Source of the DNA: an uncultured Acidimicrobiaceae bacterium | GTDB taxonomy: Bacteria; Actinomycetota; Acidimicrobiia; Acidimicrobiales; MedAcidi-G1 | Direction of reading: 5' to 3' | Assembly: GCA_913030665.1 (NCBI GenBank) | Contig: CAJWFS010000006.1 | Location: forward strand, 1-55,667 | DNA: 55,667 nucleotides | Shown: positions 8,342 to 16,820 of the stretch, piece after piece | Position numbering within the stretch: position 1 is the first letter of the stretch | Layout: each line of letters starts with the position of its first letter | Notes under the pieces: generated by a model | The model's input: the letters and a program-made list of their open reading frames with translations, nothing else | Databases searched by the model: none | Told to the model about the DNA's origin: nothing | Made by a program: the position numbers and the translations under genes

Positions 8342-9631
8342 ATGGGGAAGCGACCCCCGAAATACTCGGCAGCAGCGCTGGTCAAGCACGGCCTGACTCG
8401 AGGCGACTGGCCACGGATGTGGCGTCGCCCCGAGATGCGCGACTCCTATGACGTCGTCATAATCGGCGCCGGGCTGCATGGACTCGCCACGGCCTACTAC
8501 TTGGCCGAGAACCATGGCATCACCAACGTGGCCGTGATCGACAAGGGCTACGTGGGGGGTGGCGGCTCGGGCCGCAACACCGCCATCGTGCGCTCCAACT
8601 ACCTCACGCCTGAGGGGGTGGCCTTCTATGACCGCTCGTTGTCCCTCTACAAGACGATGGCCAACGACCTGAACTTGAACATCATGTTCTCCGAGCGGGG
8701 CCACCTCACGCTTGCCCATACCGACTCGGCGCTGCGCACGATGCACTGGCGTGCCGAGGTGAACAAGCTCCAGGGAATCGACTCCAGCGTCATCGATCCG
8801 CAGGAGGTCAAGGAGCAGGCCCCCAGCCTCGACGTCTCGGAGAACACCCGCTACCCGATCCTCGGAGCACTCCACCACCCGCCGGGCGGCATCGTCCGCC
8901 ACGACGCCGTGGTCTGGGGCTATGCCCGCGGTGCGGACCACCACGGCACCCACATCATCCAGGAGACCGAAGTCCTCGACATCAACGTCGAGGGCGGATC
9001 CGGCCCCGGCGGCAAGGGTGCCGGCGGCAAGGTCACCGGGGTCAGGACCACCCGAGGGGACATCAGCGCCCCGATCGTCGTGAACTGCACGGCCGGCTGG
9101 GCATCGCTCATCTCCAACATGGCCGGCGTGCCACTGCCCATCACCACCCACCCTCTGCAGGCAGCCGTCACGGAGCCCTGCAAGGTATTCCTGCCGACAG
9201 TGGTCGTCTCCGGATCGCTGCACGTCTATGTCAGCCAGACCGACCGTGGCGAGCTGGTGTTCGGAGCGTCGGTGGACCCCGTGGGCACCTACAGGGTAAA
9301 CGGCACCCTCGAGTTCACCGAAGAACTGGCCGGACACGTGCTGGAACTCATGCCGGGTATTTCCAAGATGCGCCTGCTGCGACAGTGGTCTGGCCTCTGC
9401 GACATGACCCCGGACTACTCACCTGTGATGGGCTTCACCCCGGTCGAGGGCTACCTGCTCGATGTCGGCTGGGGTACATACGGATTCAAGGCCGGCCCGG
9501 TGGCTGGCGAAACCCTGGCGGAGACGATCGCCACCGGCCGCACTGCGGACCTGATCTCCTCGTTCGGAATAGAGCGCTTCACCCACGGGGACCTCGTGGG
9601 CGAAAAGGGTGCTGCAGCGGTGGGTCACTGA
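8342..9631 (+). CDS. soxB: Sarcosine oxidase beta subunit
   Basis: A 429-aa flavoprotein subunit of heterotetrameric sarcosine oxidase, which oxidises sarcosine to glycine, passing the methyl group to tetrahydrofolate or releasing formaldehyde. The FAD Rossmann motif is VVIIGAGLHGLATAYYLAE (about 38-56), followed by GGGGSGRNTAIVRSNY, the region that places covalent FMN in family members. The C-terminal part carries WSGLCDMTPDYSPVMG and WGTYGFKAGPVAGETLAE, both typical of soxB. A Gly-rich insertion (GGSGPGGKGAGGK) near residue 220 is unusual and may be a flexible loop. The stop overlaps the soxD start by one base. Confidence 0.93.
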   Translation: MGKRPPKYSAAALVKHGLTRGDWPRMWRRPEMRDSYDVVIIGAGLHGLATAYYLAENHGITNVAVIDKGYVGGGGSGRNTAIVRSNYLTPEGVAFYDRSLSLYKTMANDLNLNIMFSERGHLTLAHTDSALRTMHWRAEVNKLQGIDSSVIDPQEVKEQAPSLDVSENTRYPILGALHHPPGGIVRHDAVVWGYARGADHHGTHIIQETEVLDINVEGGSGPGGKGAGGKVTGVRTTRGDISAPIVVNCTAGWASLISNMAGVPLPITTHPLQAAVTEPCKVFLPTVVVSGSLHVYVSQTDRGELVFGASVDPVGTYRVNGTLEFTEELAGHVLELMPGISKMRLLRQWSGLCDMTPDYSPVMGFTPVEGYLLDVGWGTYGFKAGPVAGETLAETIATGRTADLISSFGIERFTHGDLVGEKGAAAVGH

Positions 9632-9879
9632 TGATCATTGTTCCTTGTCCAAACTGTGGTCCCCGGAACTCTGGCGACCTTCAGAACTGCGGAGAGAACA
9701 TCTCTCGCCCCGACCCCTCGACGGCCTCACTGGTCGAGTGGCGTGAATACCTCTACATGCGGGAGAACCCCGCAGGCTGGGTCACCGAGACCTGGTACTG
9801 CCGGGGCGGATGCCGCCGTTACTTCACCATCCAGCGCAACACCGTGACCAACGAGATCCGTGGTCAGGAGGCGTCATGA
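9631..9879 (+). CDS. soxD: Sarcosine oxidase delta subunit
   Basis: An 82-aa subunit of heterotetrameric sarcosine oxidase, the usual size. It has the zinc-binding pattern: C6-x2-C9 in VPCPNCGPRN and C57-x3-C61 in WYCRGGCRRYF. WREYLYMRENPAGW is the family core. It supports assembly of the SoxB/SoxA complex and is not itself catalytic. ATG 9631 overlaps the last base of the soxB stop, and its own TGA overlaps the soxA ATG in an ATGA arrangement, so the three are translationally coupled. Confidence 0.95.
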   Translation: MIIVPCPNCGPRNSGDLQNCGENISRPDPSTASLVEWREYLYMRENPAGWVTETWYCRGGCRRYFTIQRNTVTNEIRGQEAS

Positions 9880-12728
9880 GCAACCGACTCCCCGCCCAGC
9901 CGGGCGAAGTGATCGACAGGGCCACCAGCCTGTCCTTCACCTGGAACGGAAAGGCCGTAACCGCCTACGAGGGTGACACCATCGCCTCGGCGATCGCCGC
10001 CAACGGCGACGACGTGTTCTCCCGCAGCATGAAGTATCACCGTCGGCGCGGAATCATGACGGCGGATCACTGGGATCCGAACCTGTTCGTGCAGGTCGGT
10101 GACGAGCCGAACGTCCGGGCCGGCAGCCGCCGACTGGAGGCCGGGATGGTCGTCAGTTCCCAGAACGTGTGGCCGAGCCTCCGCTTCGACCTGGGTGCCG
10201 TCAACCAGCTGGTCGGCCGGTTCCTGTCGTCAGGCTTCTACTACAAGACGTTCATGCGTCCCGCGTTTCTTTGGCCGGTGTACCAGAAGGTCCTGCGTAA
10301 GTTCGCCCCGGGTGGCGAGATCCACTGGAAGACCAGCACTCACGGTGCCTACGACAAGAGGTACGTCCACCCGGACGTCCTCGTCGCCGGGGGCGGTCCT
10401 GCCGGCATGGGGGCGGCTTTGGCTGCCGCCAACGCCGGCGCCTCAGTCCTTCTAGTCGAGCAGTATGACGACCTGGGTGGTCACCTCCTATGGGGCGACG
10501 ACGACCAGCGGGCGAAGGCTGCCGAGTTGGCAGCCGCCTGCCGGGCACACGCCGGCATCGAGGTGCTCGTCGACTCCACGGTGACCGGTCGCTACGACCA
10601 CAATTGGGTTGCCATCATGCAGCGGAGCCACTCCATCGCCCCCGAGCGCCTCGTCAAGGCACGGGCCGGCGTGCTGGTCGTGGCCCCCGGACTGGTCGAG
10701 CGCCCGTACGTGTTCGCCGGCAACGACACCCCCGGCGTCATGCTCTCCGGAGCGGTTCGTCGACTCGTCAACATGTGGGCGGTCAGGCCCGGGACCAGGG
10801 CCGTGGTCCTGACAGCCAACGCCGATGGTGACGCCGCTGTGGCCGACCTGGAACGTATTGGCGTGGAGATCGTCGCCGTCATAGATGCTCGTAGGGGCGA
10901 GACCATCGTGTCGGTCGAGGGCGGTGGCCGCGTCTCGAAGGTCACGGCCAGCGACGGACGGACGTTAGATGCCGACCTGGTCGTGACGGCCACCGGATGG
11001 ACGGCTCCCACCTCCCTGCTGAACATGGGGGGCGACAGGCCCGTCTACGACGCAACGGCGGCCCGGTACTTCTCCAACTCGCTTCCAGCCAACATCCTGG
11101 CCACCGGTGGCATCACCGGCGATGGGTCCACCGCTGAGTTGACGGCGCACGGTCGTGCCACTGGCGAGCTGGCGGCCAACCGTGCGCTTCGACGCCGGCA
11201 CGACCGCGTGTCACAGACCGCCCGAGCTGCCACCCCCACATGGGAGAAGCCGGCCGAGCGGGTCGACAACCGGACGCCCCTGGCCCGTGCACCCCATCCG
11301 GAGTGCTACCGCAGCTCAACCCACGGCATGGTCGACCTCTCAGAGGACGTGTCCTCCAAGGACCTCATCCAGGCCTCCAAGGAGGGCTTCGACTCGATCG
11401 AGCTAATGAAGCGCTACACCACCGTGACCATGGGCCCGTCCCAGGGCAAGTTGGAGACGGTAAACGCCGCCTCCGTGCTGGCCGAGGCCAACGGCGTCAC
11501 CATGGCCGAGATCGGCACCACCGTGTGGCGCCCGCCCTATGCGCCCATCTCGCTGGGTGCTCTAGCCGGTCGCATCCACGAGCCTGTGCGTCGCTCCGCC
11601 CTCCAGGACTGGCACGACAGCCATGGCGCCGTTCCACTCCTGGCGGGCCAGTGGGTCCGCCCGGACCACTACGGCGACGCGATCCACGAGGCTGCCAACG
11701 TGCGGAACAACGTCGGCCTGATCGACGTCACCCCCCTCGGCAAGCTGGACCTTCGCGGCCCGGACGTCTCCAAGCTCCTGGAGTTGGTGTACGTCAACAA
11801 GTGGTCGAAGCTGGCCGTCGGCAGGGTGCGCTACGGCACGATGGTGGCCGAGGACGGCGTCGTCTCCGATGACGGCGTCACCGCACGCCTCAGCGAGGAC
11901 CACTGGCTCATGACCTGCACCTCATCGGGTGCCGGCGCGGTCTGGGAGATGCTCGAGGACTGGCTTCAGACGGCCCACCCCGAGTGGGACGTCCACGTCA
12001 CCGCCGTGACCGGCGGCCTCACCAGCATCAACGTTGCCGGCCCGAGTTGCCGAACACTCCTGGAGCGCATCGTGGAGGGCGTCGACCTTTCCGGCGATGC
12101 CTTCCCATACTTCAGCGTGCGCCGTGGCACGGTGGCCGGCGTTGCCGACTGCATCATCTGGCGGATCGGCTTCACCGGGGAGCTCTCCTACGAGCTGCAC
12201 GTCCCATCGGGTCACGCACTCCACGTCTGGGAGACCCTCCTCGAGAAGGGGGCGGACCTGGGATGTGCGCCGTTCGGTGTAGAGGCACAGCGGATCCTGC
12301 GTCTCGAGAAGGGCCACTACATCGTGGGCCAGGACACAGACGGGTTGAGCAAGGCCCCGACGGCCGGCCTGGGTGGCCTCGTGAAGCTGGACAAGCCCGA
12401 CACCATTGGCCTACCCGAGCTGAAGGCCGCCTACGAGAGGGACGACCTTCCCATCCTGGTTGGCCTTCAGACCGATGATCCGACGATCGTCCCGACAGAG
12501 GCCTCTCAGATCGTGGACGGAGACACTGCCACGATCATGGGCAGGATCACGTCCAGCCGGATGTCGCCGAACCTCGGAAGGTCGGTCTGCCTCGCACAGG
12601 TCCATCCCTCGCTGGCAGCCGCCGGCACATCGGTAACCGTGCTGCTCATAGACGGCAGGCGGGTCACCGCTACCGTCCAGGAGCACCACGCCCATCTGGA
12701 TCCGGAAGGAGCACGCCAGCGTGTCTGA
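9876..12728 (+). CDS. soxA: Sarcosine oxidase alpha subunit
   Basis: A 950-aa subunit, close to known SoxA length. The N-terminal 100 residues form a ferredoxin-like fold without cluster Cys (YEGDTIASAIAANG). A dinucleotide-binding domain follows with VLVAGGGPAGMGAALAAANAG near 170 and VVVTATGWTAPTSLL later. The C-terminal third is GcvT/aminomethyltransferase-like and binds folate (LRGPDVSKLLELVYVNK, IGFTGELSYELHVPSGHALH, RLEKGHYIVGQDTDG). It accepts the one-carbon unit from sarcosine as 5,10-methylene-tetrahydrofolate. ATG 9876 is set by the ATGA overlap with soxD; it also removes 22 upstream codons that lie inside soxD. Confidence 0.95.
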   Translation: MSNRLPAQPGEVIDRATSLSFTWNGKAVTAYEGDTIASAIAANGDDVFSRSMKYHRRRGIMTADHWDPNLFVQVGDEPNVRAGSRRLEAGMVVSSQNVWPSLRFDLGAVNQLVGRFLSSGFYYKTFMRPAFLWPVYQKVLRKFAPGGEIHWKTSTHGAYDKRYVHPDVLVAGGGPAGMGAALAAANAGASVLLVEQYDDLGGHLLWGDDDQRAKAAELAAACRAHAGIEVLVDSTVTGRYDHNWVAIMQRSHSIAPERLVKARAGVLVVAPGLVERPYVFAGNDTPGVMLSGAVRRLVNMWAVRPGTRAVVLTANADGDAAVADLERIGVEIVAVIDARRGETIVSVEGGGRVSKVTASDGRTLDADLVVTATGWTAPTSLLNMGGDRPVYDATAARYFSNSLPANILATGGITGDGSTAELTAHGRATGELAANRALRRRHDRVSQTARAATPTWEKPAERVDNRTPLARAPHPECYRSSTHGMVDLSEDVSSKDLIQASKEGFDSIELMKRYTTVTMGPSQGKLETVNAASVLAEANGVTMAEIGTTVWRPPYAPISLGALAGRIHEPVRRSALQDWHDSHGAVPLLAGQWVRPDHYGDAIHEAANVRNNVGLIDVTPLGKLDLRGPDVSKLLELVYVNKWSKLAVGRVRYGTMVAEDGVVSDDGVTARLSEDHWLMTCTSSGAGAVWEMLEDWLQTAHPEWDVHVTAVTGGLTSINVAGPSCRTLLERIVEGVDLSGDAFPYFSVRRGTVAGVADCIIWRIGFTGELSYELHVPSGHALHVWETLLEKGADLGCAPFGVEAQRILRLEKGHYIVGQDTDGLSKAPTAGLGGLVKLDKPDTIGLPELKAAYERDDLPILVGLQTDDPTIVPTEASQIVDGDTATIMGRITSSRMSPNLGRSVCLAQVHPSLAAAGTSVTVLLIDGRRVTATVQEHHAHLDPEGARQRV

Positions 12729-13302
12729 GATCACCTTCAAGAGCCCGGTGGACGTCGGCCCGCTCACCTCCCCCGACGGGAGCGTGACGGTCGCCGACGC
12801 CGCATCCACGACCAAGGTCCAGGTCCGGGCAGGTGCCGGTACGGCTGCCGCAGCGGCCCTTGACGTGTCCTACGGCAGCAGCCGGCGTCGGGCCGACGAC
12901 GCCCTGGTGTGCGGTACCAGACCCGACGAGTGGACCATCTACGGCACTCCAGGACAGGCGGCTGCTATCTCCGCCACGGTTCCCACCGACGGCTTCGTGA
13001 CCGTCATCGACATCACCCATGGTCGGGCCATGCTGCGGATCAGCGGATCCAATGCCTCCGCTTCGCTGAACAAGATCTGCAACCTGGACCTGGGCGAAGA
13101 GCTCACCCCGAACGGTGCTGTCTTCTCGGCATCGGTCGGCAACGTGGGTTGCGACCTCGTTCGCGACGACCAAAACGGCCAGACGTCGTTCCTGATCGCC
13201 TGCGAGCGGTCATTCGGCAAGTTCCTTTTCATCGCCGTAGCTGACGCCTGTACCGAGTTCGGCGTGCAGATCCCGGCAGGCTGGGAACTGCACGGGCACT
13301 AG
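12721..13302 (+). CDS. soxG: Sarcosine oxidase gamma subunit
   Basis: A 193-aa protein with the SoxG/GcvT-like small-subunit features: GTRPDEWTIYGTPGQAAAI (compare the usual LGPDEWLL block), VIDITHGRAMLRISGSNAS and SLNKICNLDL. It packs against SoxA in the tetrameric enzyme. The GTG start at 12721 overlaps the end of soxA by 8 bp. It closes the Rieske-soxBDAG operon. The inserted DLVRDDQNGQTSFLIACERSF segment corresponds to the family's final beta strands. Confidence 0.88.
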   Translation: MSEITFKSPVDVGPLTSPDGSVTVADAASTTKVQVRAGAGTAAAAALDVSYGSSRRRADDALVCGTRPDEWTIYGTPGQAAAISATVPTDGFVTVIDITHGRAMLRISGSNASASLNKICNLDLGEELTPNGAVFSASVGNVGCDLVRDDQNGQTSFLIACERSFGKFLFIAVADACTEFGVQIPAGWELHGH

Positions 13303-13310
13303 CCACATCA

Positions 13311-13324
13311 GGATCATCTGATCC
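13311..13324. repeat. Short perfect inverted repeat after soxG
   Basis: GGATCATCTGATCC, 8 nt past the soxG stop, folds as GGATC/GATCC around ATCT; ATCAG/CTGAT is an alternative overlapping fold. There is no T-run. It may be a weak end-of-operon hairpin; function not established. Confidence 0.3.
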
Positions 13325-13384
13325 GCTGCCTCGGCGTCGTACGGCGACAGGTCCGTAGTCGAGGTGCCCTAGGGTGCGCCGGCG

Positions 13385-14788
13385 ATGGACCTCGCCGGTT
13401 TCCCCGCCACCGAACAGAAGGCCCTGCTGGCCTCCGGCCGGGCATCCTGTCGCGAGTTGCTGGCCGCCTGCAGGACCCGGGCAGGGCTGACCGAACCGGT
13501 GGTGAACGCGATCCCCACCGTCGACTGGGAAGCTGCTGAGGCGCTGGCCGGCCGCCTGGACGACGACACGATGCTGATGGAGGGTGCCCCACTGAGGGGC
13601 CTCGTCACCGCCCACAAGGACCTTTTCGACACGGCCGGAATGCGAACGACCTACGGGTCGCCCGTCTTCGCCGACCATGTGCCGGCTGCCGATGCTCCCC
13701 TTGTCGCCCACCTCCGCCGGTGTGGGCTCGTTTCCGTCGGCAAGACCAACACGCCGGAGTTCGGGAAGGGCTCCCACACCTTCAATCCGGTGCACGGCCT
13801 GACCCGCAACCCGTGGAATCCTCACCTGAGCGCCGGGGGTTCCAGCGGCGGAGCCGCCGTGGCGCTGGCTTGTGGGTCGGTATCGGTTGCCTGCGGTTCC
13901 GACCTGGGTGGGTCGCTACGCAATCCGGGCTCCTTCAACGGCGTGGTCGGCTTTCGTCCCACCTCCGGCTCCATATCCCATGACGTGGTGCAGGACCCCA
14001 GGATCCGAATGCCCATGTCGGGCCCGATGGGACGCACGGTGGCAGACATGGCCGTACTACTGGGCGCCATGACTGACGTCGAGGTGTCCGCCACCCCTGT
14101 CGCCGGAAAACCCCGCGTGGCTTTCTCCCCCGACCTCGGAGACCTCCCTCTGGACCCCGAGGTGCGTTCGGCCACCCAGCGGGCAGCCGATGTCCTGGCC
14201 GACGCCGGTTGGGACATCGTGGAGGCGTACCCCGACCTATCCGGTGCCGACCTGTGCTTCGAGGACCTGCGCGGCCTCTCCATGGCGCTCACCTCAGCCG
14301 ACCTCGCCGACGACGAGCGGGTGAAGGCCACGGCCCGCTACGAGATCGGCCTCGGACTGGCGCTGGGTGCCGACCGGCTCAGCGAGGCTGCGGCCGCCGA
14401 GGATCGCCTGCGGGACAACTGGGATCGATTCTTCGCCGTCGGCCGATTCGACATGTTCCTCAGCGCCACCAGCCAGGTCCCGCCCTTCCCCGTCGGCCTG
14501 GAGTGGATCTCCGAGATCGACGGCGTGCGGCTGGACCACTACACGCACTGGATGCGTTCCTGCTCCCGGATAACCGTGCCGGGTGGACCATCCATGTCGC
14601 TGCCGGCCGGGTTCACGGCCAACGGCCTCCCGATCGGAATCCAGCTCTCCGGGCCGAAGGGTCACGACCACTCCCTGATCGCCCTGGCCGCCGCCGCAGA
14701 GGAGGTGTTCGGTCCGTGCCCGCCCCCCGACGTGGGCGCACTTGCAGTGCTGGATCTGTCCAGCCTCCCGCCCGGGCCCCTCGGTTGA
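13385..14788 (+). CDS. Amidase-signature family hydrolase
   Basis: A 467-aa serine amidase. The Ser-cisSer-Lys triad is visible as Lys78 (VTAHKDLF), cis-Ser at about 154 (SAGGSSGGAAVAL) and nucleophile Ser177 (GSDLGGSLRNPGSF). Family members hydrolyse amides of carboxylic acids, including carnitine amide, or act in Glu-tRNA amidotransfer. The substrate here is unknown. It follows the sox operon after 82 bp, on the same strand, and precedes a betainyl-CoA-type thioesterase. A quaternary-amine amide substrate is therefore an attractive but unproven idea. No gatB or gatC lies nearby, which argues against GatA. Confidence 0.85.
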   Translation: MDLAGFPATEQKALLASGRASCRELLAACRTRAGLTEPVVNAIPTVDWEAAEALAGRLDDDTMLMEGAPLRGLVTAHKDLFDTAGMRTTYGSPVFADHVPAADAPLVAHLRRCGLVSVGKTNTPEFGKGSHTFNPVHGLTRNPWNPHLSAGGSSGGAAVALACGSVSVACGSDLGGSLRNPGSFNGVVGFRPTSGSISHDVVQDPRIRMPMSGPMGRTVADMAVLLGAMTDVEVSATPVAGKPRVAFSPDLGDLPLDPEVRSATQRAADVLADAGWDIVEAYPDLSGADLCFEDLRGLSMALTSADLADDERVKATARYEIGLGLALGADRLSEAAAAEDRLRDNWDRFFAVGRFDMFLSATSQVPPFPVGLEWISEIDGVRLDHYTHWMRSCSRITVPGGPSMSLPAGFTANGLPIGIQLSGPKGHDHSLIALAAAAEEVFGPCPPPDVGALAVLDLSSLPPGPLG

Positions 14789-14819
14789 CCCCCGTGTGTC
14801 CCATGACCCCGGGCGATGA

Positions 14820-14849
14820 TTGCCGCTGGCCACAGACGGGGCATAGATT
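14820..14849 (+). promoter_or_regulatory. Possible sigma70-type promoter for thioesterase-MFS pair
   Basis: TTGCCG (14820-14825) and TAGATT (14844-14849) are separated by 18 bp; each matches four of six consensus positions. The predicted start point near 14856 would lie just before a perfect 15-nt inverted repeat and about 90 nt ahead of the thioesterase. This is pattern-based and weak on its own. Confidence 0.3.
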
Positions 14850-14861
14850 GCGCGCATCAAG

Positions 14862-14876
14862 ACCACCTCTGGTGGT
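14862..14876. repeat. Perfect inverted repeat ACCACC-TCT-GGTGGT
   Basis: A 6-bp perfect dyad with a 3-nt centre lies in the 154-bp gap before the thioesterase gene, directly after the candidate promoter. It could be an operator for a small dimeric repressor or a 5'-UTR hairpin. No regulator gene adjoins it, so its partner is unknown. Confidence 0.4.
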
Positions 14877-14942
14877 TCCACCCCACCGCCCCCGCCTCTC
14901 CGGATGCGGCGACGGGACGGCCCGTCTGTGGAGGTCAGGTCG

Positions 14943-15428
14943 ATGGCAGCGTCACCCCAGCCGATCCGGACCTGGCACACGGTCGTTCCACCGGCGTGGA
15001 TCGACTACAACGGTCACCTGAACGAGGGGTACTACGGGGTGGCGTTCGGCGATGCCTCTGATGCCCTTCTGGACCACCTCGGATTTGACGGGGACTACCG
15101 AGAGGCGCACGGGACCTTCTACACGGTCGAGACCCGCATCCGCTTCCTCCGGGAGGTACACGAGGGTTCCGAGATCCACGCAGCGACCCTGCTTCTGGGT
15201 GCTGACGAGAAGCGCCTGCACGTCCATCACGACCTGCTCGCCGGCGACTCTCCGGATCCGGTGGCCACCCAGGAGGCGATGATGCTCCACGTGGCCCGGG
15301 GTCCAGACGGCCCCGGTGTGGCACCCATGTCCGAACCCCTGCTGGGACGGGCGCTGGCCCTCGCGGCGCTTCACGCCACGGTCAGGGTGGGCGACCACGT
15401 GGGGAGTGGTGTGAGGACCCTGCGGTGA
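14943..15428 (+). CDS. Betainyl-CoA thioesterase-like (4HBT hotdog) protein
   Basis: A 161-aa single-hotdog thioesterase. WIDYNGHLNEGYYGVAFGDA (about 19-38) is the acyl-CoA thioesterase active-site block, and EKRLHVHHDL plus EAMMLHVARG follow the pattern I recall from CdhB-type thioesterases of carnitine degradation, which release betaine from betainyl-CoA. ATG 14943 is chosen because GGAGG (14930-14934) lies 8 nt upstream; ATG 14904 would add 13 residues. The stop overlaps the start of an MFS transporter gene (GTGA). Together with the Rieske/sox genes it fits a betaine-producing and betaine-consuming island. Other short-chain acyl-CoA substrates cannot be excluded. Confidence 0.75.
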   Translation: MAASPQPIRTWHTVVPPAWIDYNGHLNEGYYGVAFGDASDALLDHLGFDGDYREAHGTFYTVETRIRFLREVHEGSEIHAATLLLGADEKRLHVHHDLLAGDSPDPVATQEAMMLHVARGPDGPGVAPMSEPLLGRALALAALHATVRVGDHVGSGVRTLR

Positions 15429-16798
15429 GCCTCCCGGCCCCCGGCGGAGCGTCCGGCACGGGTCGGGCCTCGACCATCTCGTCCCTGTTCGGTGTCTGGG
15501 CCCTGTTCCTGGCATTTGTGTTCCTGCAGGTCGGAAATGGCCTCCAGCGGGTCCTCCTGCCGATGCGGGCCGAGTCGGAGGGCTTCGGAGCCGGCTCGAT
15601 GGGCATGGTCATGGCCGTCCACTTCGCCGGTTACCTGGTGGGCGCTAAGGGAATCACCAGGGCGCTGGCGTCGGTCGGACACATCCGGGTGTTCGCAGCT
15701 CTGGCCTCGACGGCGTCCGCCGCCGTGCTGATCAACGCCGTGCTGGTCTTGCCGGTCACCTGGGCAGCCTTCTACTTCGTGAGTGGAGTGTGCAGCGCTG
15801 GCGTCTTGGTCATCATGGAGAGTTGGTTGAACGACCGGGCCAGCAACGAGACCCGGGGCAGCATCCTGGGCGCCTACATGATGTTCTCAATGGGTGGGAC
15901 GGCCATCGGCCAGTTGCTCCTGAACGTCGGTTCCGCCGACGGCTTCGAGCTGTTCGTGCTCTCATCGGTCCTGATCTCGCTGGCGGTGGTGCCGGTGACA
16001 CTCTCTGCGTCCACGGCCGCTCCCATACCGAGTAGCGACGCGATGCCCCTCCGGGAGTTGTACCGGACCGTTCCGGCCGCCGTGGTCGGCATCATCCTGT
16101 GCTCGTTCGTCCAGGCAGCATCCACTTCGATGGCTGCCGTCTTCGGTGTGGAGTCGGGCCTGGGTACCGGCCGCATCACGCTGTTCACCTCGGCTGCCGT
16201 CATCGGCGCCATCACGCTCCAGATCCCGCTGGGGCGGCTCTCGGACGACCATCCTCGGCGGGCCGTAATCATGGTCGTGGCTGCCGCTTCCTGTGGGCTG
16301 GCCGTAGTCGGGGCGCTCACACCGGCATCAAGTCTGATGATCATCTTCGTGAACCTGGCATTCGGTGCGTTCGTGTTCCCGCTCTACGGCCAGTTCATCG
16401 CTTTGGCCAATGACTGGGTGCCACCGGAAAAGCGCGTGGCCGCCGCCTCGACTCTGGTGCTGGCGTCAAGCTTCGGTGCGGTGGCGGCCCCCCTCAGCAT
16501 CGGCCTGGCCATAGAGGCCTTCGGCCCCGGTGCCTATTTCTGGTCGTTGGCCATCTGCCTGGCCATTCTGACCCTCTACATGTCCTACCGGGTACGGGTT
16601 CGTCAGGCCGTGCCAGTCGAGCGCCAGTCGACCTTCCAGCCGATCCTGGCCCGTTCGGGCGAGATTGCCCACTCTGTGGGCAGATGGATGTTGCATCCGC
16701 TGGCCGGGTGGCACCACCACCACGACCAGCACGATTGCGAGGTGGACCAGCGGCATCCCAGCCACGGCGCGTGGCCGACCGACGGTGCCGGCGGCTGA
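15425..16798 (+). CDS. Major facilitator superfamily transporter
   Basis: A 457-aa polytopic membrane protein with about 12 hydrophobic helices, for example VWALFLAFVFLQVGNGLQ, VLISLAVVPVTLSAS and IIFVNLAFGAFVFPLYGQF. SDDHPRRAVIM resembles an MFS loop motif between helices. The C-terminal 60 residues are hydrophilic and His-rich (WHHHHDQHD). It starts at GTG 15425, overlapping the thioesterase by 4 bp, so both are probably translated together. Its N-terminal half resembles the YcaD/DUF-type MFS branch with LPMRAESEGF after helix 1. The transported solute is unknown; betaine, carnitine or a breakdown product is suggested only by context. Confidence 0.8.
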   Translation: MSLPAPGGASGTGRASTISSLFGVWALFLAFVFLQVGNGLQRVLLPMRAESEGFGAGSMGMVMAVHFAGYLVGAKGITRALASVGHIRVFAALASTASAAVLINAVLVLPVTWAAFYFVSGVCSAGVLVIMESWLNDRASNETRGSILGAYMMFSMGGTAIGQLLLNVGSADGFELFVLSSVLISLAVVPVTLSASTAAPIPSSDAMPLRELYRTVPAAVVGIILCSFVQAASTSMAAVFGVESGLGTGRITLFTSAAVIGAITLQIPLGRLSDDHPRRAVIMVVAAASCGLAVVGALTPASSLMIIFVNLAFGAFVFPLYGQFIALANDWVPPEKRVAAASTLVLASSFGAVAAPLSIGLAIEAFGPGAYFWSLAICLAILTLYMSYRVRVRQAVPVERQSTFQPILARSGEIAHSVGRWMLHPLAGWHHHHDQHDCEVDQRHPSHGAWPTDGAGG

Positions 16799-16820
16799 AC
16801 GACCCACGCTGTCCGGCTGG

